Positions 7,223 through 15,551 of a stretch of DNA of 16,580 nucleotides are shown here, in pieces. Under the pieces are notes generated by a model, which searched no databases, was not told the origin of the DNA, and worked only from the letters and a program-made list of their open reading frames with translations. The translations under genes were made by a program, and so were the position numbers. The DNA comes from Gammaproteobacteria bacterium (GTDB lineage Bacteria; Pseudomonadota; Gammaproteobacteria; UBA6429), in the NCBI GenBank assembly GCA_003232015.1, contig QIKU01000076.1, forward strand, positions 1 through 16,580, given 5' to 3'. Each line of letters begins with the position of its first letter. Positions within the stretch are counted from its first letter, which is position 1.

Positions 7223-9922
7223 TTAGCTTAATCGACCATGGCATTGTTTGTATTTTTTACCTGAACCACAGGGGCAAGGCTCATTACGACCGACTTTTCG
7301 CCCGTCACGTACAAAGGGAGTATGTTCTTCGTCTGCAACCGCATTTTCACCCATAGCCGATGCTTCATCATGCTGATATTCCATATCGCCATCAGCCACG
7401 CGCCTGCGCTGTTCTTCCAATGCTGTCACTTCCTCTTCACTGCGTACTTGTACACGGCTTAATATAGTCACAACTTCACGCTTCATTTTATCGAGTAGCT
7501 CGATAAAAAGCTGAAACGCTTCACGTTTGTATTCCTGCTTTGGGTTTTTCTGTGCATAACTACGTAAGTGAATCCCCTGTCTGAGTTGATCCATTGTTGC
7601 CAGATGTTCTCTCCAATGTTGATCCAGAACCTGCAACATCACTGCTTTTTCAATATGGCGGATAACCTCAGAGCCGGATTCTTTTTCTTTTAGCTCATAA
7701 GCCTGCTCCACTTCCTGAAATATTTTTTCTCGTAAGCTTTCCTCGTGCAGGCTGTCGTCCTCTTCCAGCCAGCCTTTAATACCCAGCTTAAGGCCAAAAT
7801 CATCGTCCATTGCTGTTTCCAAACCTGAAATATTCCATTGTTCTTCCAGGCTTTGTGGTGGAATATAAGTATTAATAACCGAACTAACCACTTCATACTG
7901 CATATCTTTTATTTCTTCAGATATATCGTCAGTTTCCATTAACTCATTACGCTTTCGATAAATTTCCTTACGTTGGTCGTTAGCAACATCATCGTATTCC
8001 AATAAATTCTTACGTGCATCAAAGTTATGCCCTTCCACTTTTCGTTGGGCATTTTCAATGGCCTTGCTCACCCAGGGGTGTTCAATGGCTTCATTTTTTT
8101 CCATACCAAGTCGCTGCATAATCGACGCCATTTTTTCTGAAGCAAAAATACGCATCAGGTTATCTTCCAGCGACAAGTAAAATCGTGTGGTACCAGGGTC
8201 ACCCTGCCGCCCAGCACGACCACGTAACTGATTATCAATACGTCGCGACTCATGACGTTCAGTACCAATAATGCGTAAACCACCAGTATCCAGTACTTGT
8301 TGATGACGCTTTTCCCAGTCCTGTTTTAATTTTTCTATTTTTATATCATCTGGTTTCTTTAATTTTTCAATTTCAATATCAAGATTACCACCCAATACAA
8401 TATCAGTACCACGACCTGCCATATTTGTGGCAATCGTTACTGCACCCGGTAAACCAGCTTCTGCAACAATATCCGCTTCACGGGCATGTTGTTTTGCGTT
8501 TAAAACTGCGTGCTTTACTTTTTCTTTTTTAAGAACACCGTGTAAAAATTCAGACACTTCAATAGAAGCAGTACCGACCAATACTGGCTGCCCTCTTTCC
8601 TGACAGTCTTTGATATCTTCAACAATGGCTGTGAATTTTTCATCTTGTGTTAGAAAAATCTGATCCACCTGATCGATACGGATCATATCGCGATGGGTTG
8701 GCACAACCACCACTTCCAGGCCATATATTTGCTGAAACTCATAAGCTTCAGTGTCGGCGGTTCCGGTCATACCTGATAAAGTTTCATAAAGTCGAAAATA
8801 ATTCTGGAAGGTGATTGAGGCAACCGTCTGGTTTTCCTGTTGAATATGTACACCCTCTTTTGCTTCTATTGCCTGGTGTAATCCATCTGACCAGCGTCGG
8901 CCCTGCATGGTTCGCCCGGTAAACTCATCAACAATCACAATTTCATTATTCGATACGATGTAATCCACATCTTTCTGAAATAAAACATGCGCACGCAATG
9001 CTGAATTCACATGATGTACTAAACCAATATTGGATGGATTATATAAACTTTCATCTTCCGCCAGTAAACCGGCTTCGGTCAGCATATCTTCTACATGCTG
9101 ATGCCCTTCTTCGGTTAAATGAATTTGTTTATTCTTTTCTTCAATCGTATAGTCGCCTGGACCATCCTCTTCTTCCTGTTTGACAAGTTTAGGAACAAGC
9201 TGGTTAATTTTAAAGTAAAGTTCGGAACTGTCTTCTGCAGGCCCTGAAATAATCAACGGGGTACGTGCTTCATCGATTAAAATTGAATCCACCTCATCGA
9301 TAACTGCAAAATTTTGTCCACGCTGAAATTTGTCTGATATTTCAAACGCCATATTATCGCGCAGATAGTCAAAACCGTATTCGTTATTGGTGCCATAAGT
9401 AATGTCAGCAGCATAGGCTTCATGTTTTTCATCGGGCTCTTGCTCGGCAACAACAACCCCAACAGATAAACCAAGGAAATTATAAAGCTTACCCATCCAT
9501 TCTGCATCACGCTTGGCCAGGTAGTCGTTCACTGTCACTACATGCACGCCCTTACCGGCAATTGCGTTTAAATACACGGGCAACGTTGCCATTAAGGTTT
9601 TACCCTCACCTGTACGCATTTCTGAAATTTTACCTTCGTGTAACACCATGCCACCAACCAACTGCACATCAAAATGACGCATACCCAACGCACGTTGGCT
9701 GGCTTCCCGCGCAGTGGCAAATACTTCGGGTAAGATGTCATCGAGAGTCTCGTTATTTTTAAGACGCTGACGAAATTTTTCAGTTTGCTGTTTTATATCT
9801 TCATCCGACAGTGCCTGCATTTGAGGCTCTAACGCATTTATTTTATCTACAATTTTCTGTAGTTTTTTTATATAACGTTCATTACGACTACCGAATACTT
9901 TCTTTACGACTTTGCCAAACAT
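7223..9922 (-). CDS. secA: Preprotein translocase ATPase SecA
   Basis: SecA is the ATP-driven motor that pushes unfolded preproteins through SecYEG. The 899 residues match E. coli SecA (901). Visible landmarks are Walker A MRTGEGKT (102-109), the DEVD box (209-212) followed by [22 protein letters not shown] (501-507) and [10 protein letters not shown] (568-577) in the second motor domain. At the C-terminus is the zinc-binding SecB/phospholipid tail [14 protein letters not shown] with C883, C885, C894 and H895. The ATG has a good ribosome site, AGGA at 9934-9931, 8 bases upstream. argJ follows after 14 bases. Upstream, where E. coli has the SecM regulator, there is only a 152-base gap after the capA-like gene. 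Confidence 0.98.
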   Translation of the reverse strand: MFGKVVKKVFGSRNERYIKKLQKIVDKINALEPQMQALSDEDIKQQTEKFRQRLKNNETLDDILPEVFATAREASQRALGMRHFDVQLVGGMVLHEGKISEMRTGEGKTLMATLPVYLNAIAGKGVHVVTVNDYLAKRDAEWMGKLYNFLGLSVGVVVAEQEPDEKHEAYAADITYGTNNEYGFDYLRDNMAFEISDKFQRGQNFAVIDEVDSILIDEARTPLIISGPAEDSSELYFKINQLVPKLVKQEEEDGPGDYTIEEKNKQIHLTEEGHQHVEDMLTEAGLLAEDESLYNPSNIGLVHHVNSALRAHVLFQKDVDYIVSNNEIVIVDEFTGRTMQGRRWSDGLHQAIEAKEGVHIQQENQTVASITFQNYFRLYETLSGMTGTADTEAYEFQQIYGLEVVVVPTHRDMIRIDQVDQIFLTQDEKFTAIVEDIKDCQERGQPVLVGTASIEVSEFLHGVLKKEKVKHAVLNAKQHAREADIVAEAGLPGAVTIATNMAGRGTDIVLGGNLDIEIEKLKKPDDIKIEKLKQDWEKRHQQVLDTGGLRIIGTERHESRRIDNQLRGRAGRQGDPGTTRFYLSLEDNLMRIFASEKMASIMQRLGMEKNEAIEHPWVSKAIENAQRKVEGHNFDARKNLLEYDDVANDQRKEIYRKRNELMETDDISEEIKDMQYEVVSSVINTYIPPQSLEEQWNISGLETAMDDDFGLKLGIKGWLEEDDSLHEESLREKIFQEVEQAYELKEKESGSEVIRHIEKAVMLQVLDQHWREHLATMDQLRQGIHLRSYAQKNPKQEYKREAFQLFIELLDKMKREVVTILSRVQVRSEEEVTALEEQRRRVADGDMEYQHDEASAMGENAVADEEHTPFVRDGRKVGRNEPCPCGSGKKYKQCHGRLS

Positions 9923-10074
9923 TAAAAATTTCCTATTTATTCTGGATTAATTCTTTTCTAAACTATTTGATTTAAACAGGCAGCACACTTTGTATTAAAG
10001 CTTTGCTTTTCATGCCTCGACTGACCCACCCGCTAAATTTGCGCCTGCAGGCATCATAACCATCTTAATACTGG
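9923..10074 (-). promoter_or_regulatory. secA leader and promoter region
   Basis: This 152-base gap separates the capA-like gene from secA. It contains the secA ribosome site (AGGA, 9934-9931), a 10-base palindrome GCCTGCAGGC at 10043-10052, and two tiny ORFs coupled by an overlapping ATGA (10063-10010 and 10013-9972). No full SecM gene and no RAGP-type arrest motif are present. No -35/-10 pair is convincing. secA may be read from upstream or from a promoter I cannot identify. Confidence 0.4.
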
Positions 10075-11307
10075 CTATTTTACGCTATCTGGACTGCTTT
10101 TGTCTGATTTGGTTTCTATATTATGGTGTTTAGTCAAGTTGTTAGCTTCGACCTGTGCTTTAACTGTAATATTGCCAGTCGCATCAATTTCAAGCCTTGT
10201 ATCAGGGAAATCCTGCTGTGTAAGCCGTTTTATCAAACGTGCAGCCCGATGTTTTTTATCAATTAAAGGCCCCGCAGGCCGCTGTTGTCTAGCTGAAATA
10301 ATTCTTCCTGACTTGAACCGACCTTGCTGGTCAATATTGATTGATAAAATAGGCGCCAGCCCATTTTTACCCGTCACCTTAATCCCTAGAGTGGTGCAGA
10401 AATTTCCCAGACTGTAGGCAATAATTCTTTGCTGATAAAGCTCAATTGCACGGGGAACATGCGGACCATGGCCAAGAAGAACATCAGCCCCTGCCTCAAT
10501 TGCCGTGCGAGCAAACAACACCACATCACCCCTGTTTTCACCATGAAAATACTCTGCTTCAAAAGGCACACGGGTATAAGCATCCCCCTCCGCACCAGCA
10601 TGAAAAGAAACTATCACGATGTCATTCGCTTGCGCTAAGCTTCGAATCGTTTTACGCACATAGTCTAAATCCAGAAAGTCATGGGCACCGAGAAAGGGGG
10701 CAAAGGCTATCAGCACTATTTTTAAGCCTTTTAATTCCCATTGAGCAATATCGCCCTCTACACCGGAATGTTTAATGCCAACGTTATCCAGTGTTTGCAT
10801 TGTCAGTAAGCGTCCACTATCACCAAAGTCCCTTGCATGGTTGTTAGCCAGGCTCATCACATCAAATCCGGCTACTTTCAAATGCCGCGCATAATGGGGT
10901 GGCATTCGAAACACATAGCAACGCCTAACATCTGGGCAGGCTTTTTCAGCCACACCTCCCGTGCCAAACGTGCCTTCTAAATTTCCAAAAGTGATGTCTG
11001 CCTGAGATAAAATATCACTGACATCGGCGAGCAAAGCTTTGCCATCATCAGGTGGTAAACGATAATCTGGATAATCGGTTCCCAGCATTACATCACCCAC
11101 GGCCATAATATTTAAAGTAGTATCAGCGACAGTCCGCAAAACAGCAGGCTGCTCGGCACTAACTTCAGTGGCTTTCGATGGGGATAAATCCGATCCAGGA
11201 AGGTTGGTTTTTATATTCGAACAAGCTGACGCAAGCAGCAGAAATAACAGCCCCGCAAGCAAAATACCTGTTTGCCGGGAGTAATATATGAATTTTACAG
11301 AAATCAC
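10075..11307 (-). CDS. CapA-family metallophosphatase-like lipoprotein
   Basis: The 410-residue product belongs to the CapA/PgsA (PGA_cap) family, which has a calcineurin-like metallophosphoesterase fold. In order: GDVMLG (71-76), GNLEGT (108-113), NNHARDFG (155-162), SFHAGAE (234-240) and GHGPHV (279-284), which supply the expected Asp, Asn and His metal ligands. The N-terminus is a lipoprotein-type signal: a basic residue, a hydrophobic run GILLAGLLFLLL, then ASAC with C29 as the likely lipidated cysteine, so the domain should face the periplasm. CapA members act in poly-gamma-glutamate capsule export in Bacillus, but most proteobacterial members have no proven role, and no capB/capC gene is seen here. 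The only plausible start is a GTG without a ribosome site; an in-frame stop lies a few codons upstream. It is the extra gene between the M23 peptidase and secA. Confidence 0.85.
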   Translation of the reverse strand: MISVKFIYYSRQTGILLAGLLFLLLASACSNIKTNLPGSDLSPSKATEVSAEQPAVLRTVADTTLNIMAVGDVMLGTDYPDYRLPPDDGKALLADVSDILSQADITFGNLEGTFGTGGVAEKACPDVRRCYVFRMPPHYARHLKVAGFDVMSLANNHARDFGDSGRLLTMQTLDNVGIKHSGVEGDIAQWELKGLKIVLIAFAPFLGAHDFLDLDYVRKTIRSLAQANDIVIVSFHAGAEGDAYTRVPFEAEYFHGENRGDVVLFARTAIEAGADVLLGHGPHVPRAIELYQQRIIAYSLGNFCTTLGIKVTGKNGLAPILSINIDQQGRFKSGRIISARQQRPAGPLIDKKHRAARLIKRLTQQDFPDTRLEIDATGNITVKAQVEANNLTKHHNIETKSDKSSPDSVK

Positions 11308-11316
11308 AAAGAAAAG

Positions 11317-11409
11317 GTTTGCAGCATTTAATCAGCCTGCTCGCTGCGTTTTGTATAAAAAATTTAGAATCGTTCTAAGACTCGTAGCCTAATCGCTACC
11401 TCTGCAAAC
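11317..11409 (-). other. Structured 93-nt intergenic element (nested inverted repeats)
   Basis: A perfect 8-base inverted repeat, GTTTGCAG at 11317-11324 with CTGCAAAC at 11402-11409, closes the element. Inside it are three shorter stems: GTAGC/GCTAC (11384-11388 with 11395-11399), TTAGAA/TTCTAA (11364-11369 with 11373-11378) and GCAGC/GCTGC (11321-11325 with 11342-11346), the last competing with part of the closing stem. It fills most of the gap between the M23 peptidase gene and the capA-like gene. It may fold in the mRNA; a separate small RNA is possible but unsupported. Confidence 0.4.
11357..11378 (-). terminator. Probable intrinsic terminator of the M23 peptidase gene
   Basis: Read on the minus strand, a 6-base stem TTAGAA/TTCTAA with a 3-base loop CGA is followed by A and six T residues. 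It begins 44 bases after the M23 peptidase stop. The stem is AT-rich, so it may be leaky and let some transcripts run on into the capA-like gene and secA. Confidence 0.5.
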
Positions 11410-11422
11410 TTATTTGGCTAAT

Positions 11423-12361
11423 TTATTTAGCACTGGCACGAAAAATATAGCGTTTCGGGTTCACTGCACGGCCATTATTGAGCACTTCAAAATGAACATG
11501 TGGGCCGGTTGAGCGGCCCGTTGTACCCATTTTAGCCACAACCTGGCCTTTCTTGATCGTGTCACCCACTTTCACATCAATTGAAAGTGCATGCCCATAG
11601 CGGGTTGAATAGCCCTTGCCATGATTAACTTCGACCAAATTACCATAACCTGAACGACGCCCTGCAAAGGTCACCACACCTGAAGCCACAGCCACAATAT
11701 CTGAACCCAGCTTGCCCGCAAAATCAATACCGGAATGGTGCACTCGGCGACCCGTGAATGGATCAGTCCTAAGACCAAAATACGATGACAGCCAACCACG
11801 AGTAATTGGACGACCGGCCGGCTCAACTTCCGCTTGCAGATTATTCGTCATCATCATTGTTTCAAGTACATTAAGTTGTTGACTGCGGTTGTCCAGTTGC
11901 TTTGACAAGTCACCCAAAGCACCCAAAAAGTCGTGTATTTCCATAGACTTACCATTTATGTCTAATCCACTAACCGGCCCACCCTGCGCGGGTGGCTGGG
12001 AAAAGTCAAACTCACCACGGTCAAGCTTCGCCATGGTTGTTAGCCGTGAACCTAATGCATCCAGCCGAATAACATGCGCTTGTAATTTGCCTAAACGTAA
12101 TGCCAACGCATCCATATTCTCACGTGCATCTTGTGTCGCTTCATCAATTTTTAAACGTTGAAAATCAATCTCGGTTTGGTAGGCTAAATTCAGATCATCC
12201 GGGTTTGCACGCATATCGCTTATACCAAACTGGTAACCGGCATACATTAAACCAACTGGCAGGATTAAAAAACAGGCCACAACCACAGCAGCGAGCCTTT
12301 TGGCATCCATAACATAAAGGCCGGAACAGCCTTGCTTTCTTCTTAGTAATACTATATTCAT
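11423..12361 (-). CDS. M23-family (LytM-type) peptidoglycan endopeptidase or LytM-domain factor, membrane-anchored
   Basis: The protein has an N-terminal membrane segment (about 26-44 of the longest frame), a helical, probably coiled-coil stretch (about 60-115), a low-complexity linker and a C-terminal LytM domain. The zinc and catalytic residues are complete in longest-frame numbering: H211-x3-D215, H259 and H290-x-H292 (in HHSGIDF, RYGHA and HVHFE). It can therefore be an active endopeptidase cutting peptide cross-links in the periplasm. The start at 12361 (312 residues) is chosen because AAGG at 12375-12372 is 10 bases upstream of that ATG; an in-frame TTG two codons earlier is too close to it. 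The gene is divergent from dciA. An M23 gene beside dciA, lpxC and secA is a known gammaproteobacterial arrangement, for instance in Pseudomonas. The exact substrate is not known. Confidence 0.9.
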   Translation of the reverse strand: MNIVLLRRKQGCSGLYVMDAKRLAAVVVACFLILPVGLMYAGYQFGISDMRANPDDLNLAYQTEIDFQRLKIDEATQDARENMDALALRLGKLQAHVIRLDALGSRLTTMAKLDRGEFDFSQPPAQGGPVSGLDINGKSMEIHDFLGALGDLSKQLDNRSQQLNVLETMMMTNNLQAEVEPAGRPITRGWLSSYFGLRTDPFTGRRVHHSGIDFAGKLGSDIVAVASGVVTFAGRRSGYGNLVEVNHGKGYSTRYGHALSIDVKVGDTIKKGQVVAKMGTTGRSTGPHVHFEVLNNGRAVNPKRYIFRASAK

Positions 12362-12392
12362 ATACAAACAACCTTAAAAACATATATTATTG

Positions 12393-12412
12393 TTAGCGGT
12401 TAATCCCGCTAA
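12393..12412. repeat. Perfect inverted repeat in the M23/dciA divergent region
   Basis: TTAGCGG at 12393-12399 and CCGCTAA at 12406-12412 are perfect inverted copies around the 6-base loop TTAATC. The repeat lies between the candidate -10 box of the M23 gene and its ribosome site, so it would form a hairpin in that mRNA's leader or act as a protein-binding site. No T tract follows, so it does not look like a terminator. Confidence 0.5.
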
Positions 12413-12422
12413 ATCTTTATAA

Positions 12423-12450
12423 ATATTAGCATGTACTTTCATACTGTAAA
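12423..12450 (-). promoter_or_regulatory. Candidate sigma70 promoter for the M23 peptidase gene
   Basis: On the minus strand TTTACA (12450-12445, five of six matches to the -35 consensus) is followed after 16 bases by TAATAT (12428-12423, four of six). The predicted start point is about 50 bases upstream of the ATG at 12361. On the plus strand a TACAAT at 12459-12464 could be the -10 box of dciA, but its -35 is poor. These are matches by eye only. Confidence 0.35.
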
Positions 12451-12493
12451 GTAAGACGTACAATTAAGTTCGAATCGCAAGCTATTAATAAGT

Positions 12494-12940
12494 ATGAAAT
12501 TACCAAAACAAATTAACAAGTTACTTCGACGTAAAAATTCCAAAGTTGCGAGCCTTATCACACAAGCCCGAAAACTTGAATTTTTAAACAATAAACTGCT
12601 GGACTTATTACCACTGCCCTTGCCGCATCACTGTCATCTGGCTAAAATCGACAAACAAACACTTGTGATTGTTGTTGATTCACCTACCTGGTCAGCACGA
12701 TTGCGCTATTGTATCCCTGATTTACTCGCCAAACTGAAGCACCAGTCACAATACTTTATTCCCATAAAAAATATCGAAATAAAGGTAAACCCAAAGTGGC
12801 ATATACAAACGCAACACCAAACTTTAAAGCCTAAGCCGATTTCAAATAAAACAGCACAGTGCCTTAAAGACACGGCAAACTCAATTGAAAATAAGGCTAT
12901 TAAAAATGCTCTGCTAAAATTGGCGGCAAAAGCTAAATAA
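12494..12940 (+). CDS. dciA: DciA-like protein (DUF721), replicative helicase loader
   Basis: DciA is the ancestral loader that brings the DnaB helicase to DNA in bacteria without DnaC. The 148-residue product is basic. The N-terminal half holds the DUF721 domain: KLLRR near the start, then LNNKLLDLLPLPL, followed by LVIVVDSPTWSARLRYCIPDLLAKL, where the Trp and the LR pair are typical. The C-terminal tail is lysine-rich and probably flexible. The ATG lacks a strong ribosome site. It is the only plus-strand gene between lpxC and the M23 gene; in Pseudomonas DUF721 and M23 genes also lie between lpxC and secA. The domain is recognised with good confidence. The helicase role rests on family knowledge. 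Confidence 0.85.
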   Translation: MKLPKQINKLLRRKNSKVASLITQARKLEFLNNKLLDLLPLPLPHHCHLAKIDKQTLVIVVDSPTWSARLRYCIPDLLAKLKHQSQYFIPIKNIEIKVNPKWHIQTQHQTLKPKPISNKTAQCLKDTANSIENKAIKNALLKLAAKAK

Positions 12941-13183
12941 CATATTGTTTTATATTAATTTTTTCTAATATACATTTATGCAAGTGTAAGATATTACCTA
13001 CACTTTATAGTGAAATCAAGGGGGAAAAATCAGGGGCTGTTGATTATCTCAAGTATTAGGCTGAGTTTAGTGCTGACAAGGCATTTTTATGTATCAATGC
13101 ACTCCATATGATAGCAAGAAATAAAGCCGGACGGACTTAGCTAAAGTCAGACAATAGATGAAAAAATCAACCGTTCCGGAGCT
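12941..13183. other. Intergenic region between converging dciA and lpxC, no gene seen
   Basis: This stretch of 243 bases lies between the dciA and lpxC stop codons. It holds several short perfect inverted repeats: TATATTA/TAATATA (12951-12957 with 12966-12972), AAGTGTA/TACACTT (12982-12988 with 12999-13005), AATCA/TGATT (13028-13032 with 13041-13045), GCATT/AATGC (13081-13085 with 13096-13100) and GACTT/AAGTC (13134-13138 with 13144-13148). None is followed by a clean T tract in the direction needed. On the lpxC strand six T residues (13166-13161) follow its stop, but only a 3-base stem precedes them. Only trivial ORFs are present. Confidence 0.5.
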
Positions 13184-14095
13184 TTAGATCGCTGAAACCG
13201 GTTTTATAAAGGAAATAGGGGCTTCCTGAGGATCAACAAAGCTCACTTGCTCCCAGGCATCTTCTTCTGCAAGTAGTGCACAGAGTAGTTTATTGTTCAG
13301 TTCATGTCCTGACTTATGGCCGGAAAAAGCGCCAATCAGGCTATGCCCGAGTAAATATAAATCACCAATCGAATCAAGAATTTTGTGCTTAACAAATTCA
13401 TCGGCATAACGCAGCCCATCTTCATTTAATACTCGATAGTCATCCATTACAATGGCATTATCCAGCGTGCCACCGAGTGCCAGATTCTTTGAACGCAAGG
13501 TTTCGATTTGATTCATAAAGCCAAAAGTACGTGCACGACTCACTTCCTTTACGAAAGAGGTAGTCGAAAAGTCGATTTCGGCGTGTTGCTTGCCCTGATT
13601 AAAGGCGGGATGGTCAAAATCAATGCTAAAAGCCACTTTAAAACCATCAAATGGCTCAAATTGAACCCATTTATCGCCGTCTTCAAGACGGATCTTACGC
13701 TTAATACGAATAAAACGTTTCGGTGCTTTTTGTTCTTCAATACCAGCAGACTGAATTAAAAACACAAATGGACCGGCACTGCCATCCATAATCGGAACTT
13801 CGGCTGCATTTAAATCAATATAGGCATTATCAATACCTAAACCGGCCATCGCTGACAGTAAATGCTCAACCGTCGAAATACGTACACCATCTTTAATGAG
13901 CGTGGTGGATAGTGTGGTATCGCCCACATTTTCAGGGGTAGCCGGAATTTCAACAGGTTCATCGAGGTCAACGCGTCTAAAAATAATACCTGTATCAACA
14001 GCAGCAGGCCGTAAAGTTAAATAAACCTTTTCACCTGTATGTAAGCCAACACCCGTGGCACGAATAATATTTTTAAGGGTACGTTGATAAATCAC
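13184..14095 (-). CDS. lpxC: UDP-3-O-acyl-N-acetylglucosamine deacetylase LpxC
   Basis: LpxC is the zinc deacetylase that commits UDP-3-O-acyl-GlcNAc to lipid A synthesis. The 303 residues are close to the 305 of E. coli. Zinc ligands are visible as H78 ([10 protein letters not shown]), H237 and D241 ([10 protein letters not shown]), and the general base/proton donor H264 (SGHEL). The N-terminus [21 protein letters not shown] fits the family and fixes the start, which is a GTG. A GAGGA site (14109-14105) lies 9 bases upstream, and an in-frame TAA directly precedes the GTG. The C-terminus stops soon after FIKPVSAI. In E. coli the protein's tail targets it for FtsH degradation; whether that holds here is unknown. 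It lies downstream of ftsZ with a 283-base gap, so it may have its own promoter. Confidence 0.97.
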   Translation of the reverse strand: MIYQRTLKNIIRATGVGLHTGEKVYLTLRPAAVDTGIIFRRVDLDEPVEIPATPENVGDTTLSTTLIKDGVRISTVEHLLSAMAGLGIDNAYIDLNAAEVPIMDGSAGPFVFLIQSAGIEEQKAPKRFIRIKRKIRLEDGDKWVQFEPFDGFKVAFSIDFDHPAFNQGKQHAEIDFSTTSFVKEVSRARTFGFMNQIETLRSKNLALGGTLDNAIVMDDYRVLNEDGLRYADEFVKHKILDSIGDLYLLGHSLIGAFSGHKSGHELNNKLLCALLAEEDAWEQVSFVDPQEAPISFIKPVSAI

Positions 14096-14378
14096 TTAGC
14101 ATTTTCCTCGAAAGAACAGTTAAATATATGCAAAAATAAGACCAGCCCCGGTATCCGCAGTATATACAGCGATTTACGCAGGCTCGTTACTTATAATTGA
14201 TACAAGCGGTTAATAGTAATATAAAAAGCAGTGTTACAGCAACTTGTAAACTATTAGCGTCTAAAAATCCAGAAACTTGAAGGACTTAGTGTCAATAACC
14301 CGCCAATAGTTCAGATTTCTGCAGTAATTTGCTCATTTTATAGCCTTTTCGCCTTATTTCTGTGCGCTTACTCCCAAT
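14096..14378 (-). promoter_or_regulatory. ftsZ-lpxC intergenic region
   Basis: This 283-base gap should hold the lpxC promoter. A perfect TTGACA (14295-14290, minus strand) is seen, but the hexamers 16-18 bases further on match the -10 consensus poorly. A 16-base imperfect palindrome, CGCAGTATATACAGCG, lies at 14156-14171, about 60 bases before the lpxC GTG. The lpxC ribosome site GAGGA is at 14109-14105. No convincing terminator follows ftsZ, so lpxC may also be read from ftsZ. No coding frame of note is present. Confidence 0.4.
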
Positions 14379-15524
14379 TCAGTCAGCCTGACGACGTAAA
14401 AATGCCGGAATGTCGAGGTATTCCAGATTTGCATCCGCACCTGTACGTGGATCAGCAGTTGTTTCCTGACGACGTTTGATAGTAGGCCGGTCAAGCTGGG
14501 TATAATCCACTTCACCGTTGAGTGTTTTGTCCACCACCAGGGTAGGCACATCAGCCACCGATTGCACTTCATTACCTAAGCCAGTCGCAACAACAGTAAC
14601 ACGCAGTTCCCCACTCATAGCCGGGTCAATCACCGTACCCACAACAACGGTGGCATTTTCAGAAGCAAATTCTTTAACCGTATTACCCACTTCTTCAAAT
14701 TCACCAATTGATAAATCCATACCAGCCGTCACATTCACCAAAATACCACGCGCACCCGATAAATTAACATCTTCTAACAATGGGCTTGCGATAGCAGACT
14801 CTGCCGCTTCACGCGCACGGCCTTCACCACTTGCACGACCGGAACCCATCATGGCCATACCCATTTCAGACATCACCGTTCGAACATCGGCAAAATCGAC
14901 GTTGATTAAACCTGGGCGGGTTATAAGCTCTGCAATCCCCTGCACAGCACCGAGTAAAACATCATTCGCAGCTTTAAAGGCATCAAGTAAACTCATGTTT
15001 TTGCCTAGTACACTGAGCAACTTCTCGTTAGGAATGGTAATCAATGAGTCCACATAACCTTTAAGTTCGTCGATACCAGTACTCGCAATATCCATGCGCT
15101 TTTTACCTTCAAACGGAAAAGGTCGGGTTACAATGGCAACGGTTAGAATGCCCATTTCGCGTGCAACCTGTGCAACGACCGGCGCACCACCTGTACCTGT
15201 ACCACCACCCATGCCGGCCGTAATAAAGATCATGTCTGAGCCTTCTATCACTTCAGCAATGCGTTCACGATCTTCCAGTGCAGCCTGACGACCGATATCT
15301 GGATTAGCACCGGCACCAAGACCTTTAGTGATGTTGCCACCCAGTTGCAAAACGGTTCGCGCAGAAGAGTTTTTAATTGCTTGTGCATCCGTGTTAGCAC
15401 AAATAAATTCAACCCCCTCCAAATCTTTATTCACCATATGCTCAACAGCATTACCGCCACCACCACCAACACCGATGACTTTAATAACTGCACTCTGGCT
15501 GTATGTATCCATTAGTTCAAACAT
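14379..15524 (-). CDS. ftsZ: Cell division GTPase FtsZ
   Basis: FtsZ is the tubulin-like GTPase that forms the Z ring at midcell. From the ATG at 15524 it is 381 residues, near the 383 of E. coli. The tubulin signature GGGTGTG is at 106-112 and the T7 synergy loop NVDFADV at 208-214 carries D210 and D213. A variable linker (about 320-368) leads to the conserved C-terminal peptide DIPAFLRRQ (371-379), the docking site for FtsA, ZipA and ZapD. The frame stays open 20 codons further upstream, but a perfect AGGAGGT six bases from the ATG and the family start MFE-x-M identify this start. It lies 38 bases after ftsA. Its partner ftsA is adjacent, and zapD is in the same window. Confidence 0.98.
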   Translation of the reverse strand: MFELMDTYSQSAVIKVIGVGGGGGNAVEHMVNKDLEGVEFICANTDAQAIKNSSARTVLQLGGNITKGLGAGANPDIGRQAALEDRERIAEVIEGSDMIFITAGMGGGTGTGGAPVVAQVAREMGILTVAIVTRPFPFEGKKRMDIASTGIDELKGYVDSLITIPNEKLLSVLGKNMSLLDAFKAANDVLLGAVQGIAELITRPGLINVDFADVRTVMSEMGMAMMGSGRASGEGRAREAAESAIASPLLEDVNLSGARGILVNVTAGMDLSIGEFEEVGNTVKEFASENATVVVGTVIDPAMSGELRVTVVATGLGNEVQSVADVPTLVVDKTLNGEVDYTQLDRPTIKRRQETTADPRTGADANLEYLDIPAFLRRQAD

Positions 15525-15529
15525 CTTAG

Positions 15530-15551
15530 ACCTCCTCACTGCTTTACAGTG
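15530..15551 (-). promoter_or_regulatory. ftsZ ribosome-binding site with adjoining hairpin
   Basis: The minus strand carries AGGAGGT (15536-15530), the full anti-16S match and the strongest ribosome site in the window; it decides the ftsZ start. Directly upstream is a perfect hairpin CACTG/CAGTG (15551-15547 with 15541-15537) with a 5-base loop. Its 3' arm touches the AGGAGG, so it could shape access to the site. The regulatory effect is inference. Confidence 0.6.

Noticed and set aside
10043..10052. A terminator or operator at the GCCTGCAGGC palindrome
   Set aside because: It has no loop or T tract, and a single 10-base palindrome can arise by chance.
9923..10074. A secM gene upstream of secA
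   Set aside because: The 152-base gap is too short for a SecM-sized gene and shows no arrest motif; only the tiny ORFs noted separately remain.
11317..11409. An integron attC site or a tRNA-like gene in the palindromic element
   Set aside because: The ends do not fit the RYYYAAC/GTTRRRY core sites, and there is no T-arm motif or other tRNA landmark on either strand.
11889..12161. A 90-codon frame opposite the M23 peptidase gene
   Set aside because: It is antisense to a well-supported coding region and its translation has no recognisable features; the same holds for other open frames opposite pilC, secA, ftsZ and the capA-like gene.
14156..14171. A LexA box near lpxC
   Set aside because: CTG and CAG are not spaced by ten bases as in the CTG-N10-CAG operator.
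14267..14295. A full sigma70 promoter for lpxC from the perfect TTGACA
   Set aside because: No acceptable -10 hexamer lies 16-18 bases downstream, so the -35 match alone is not enough.
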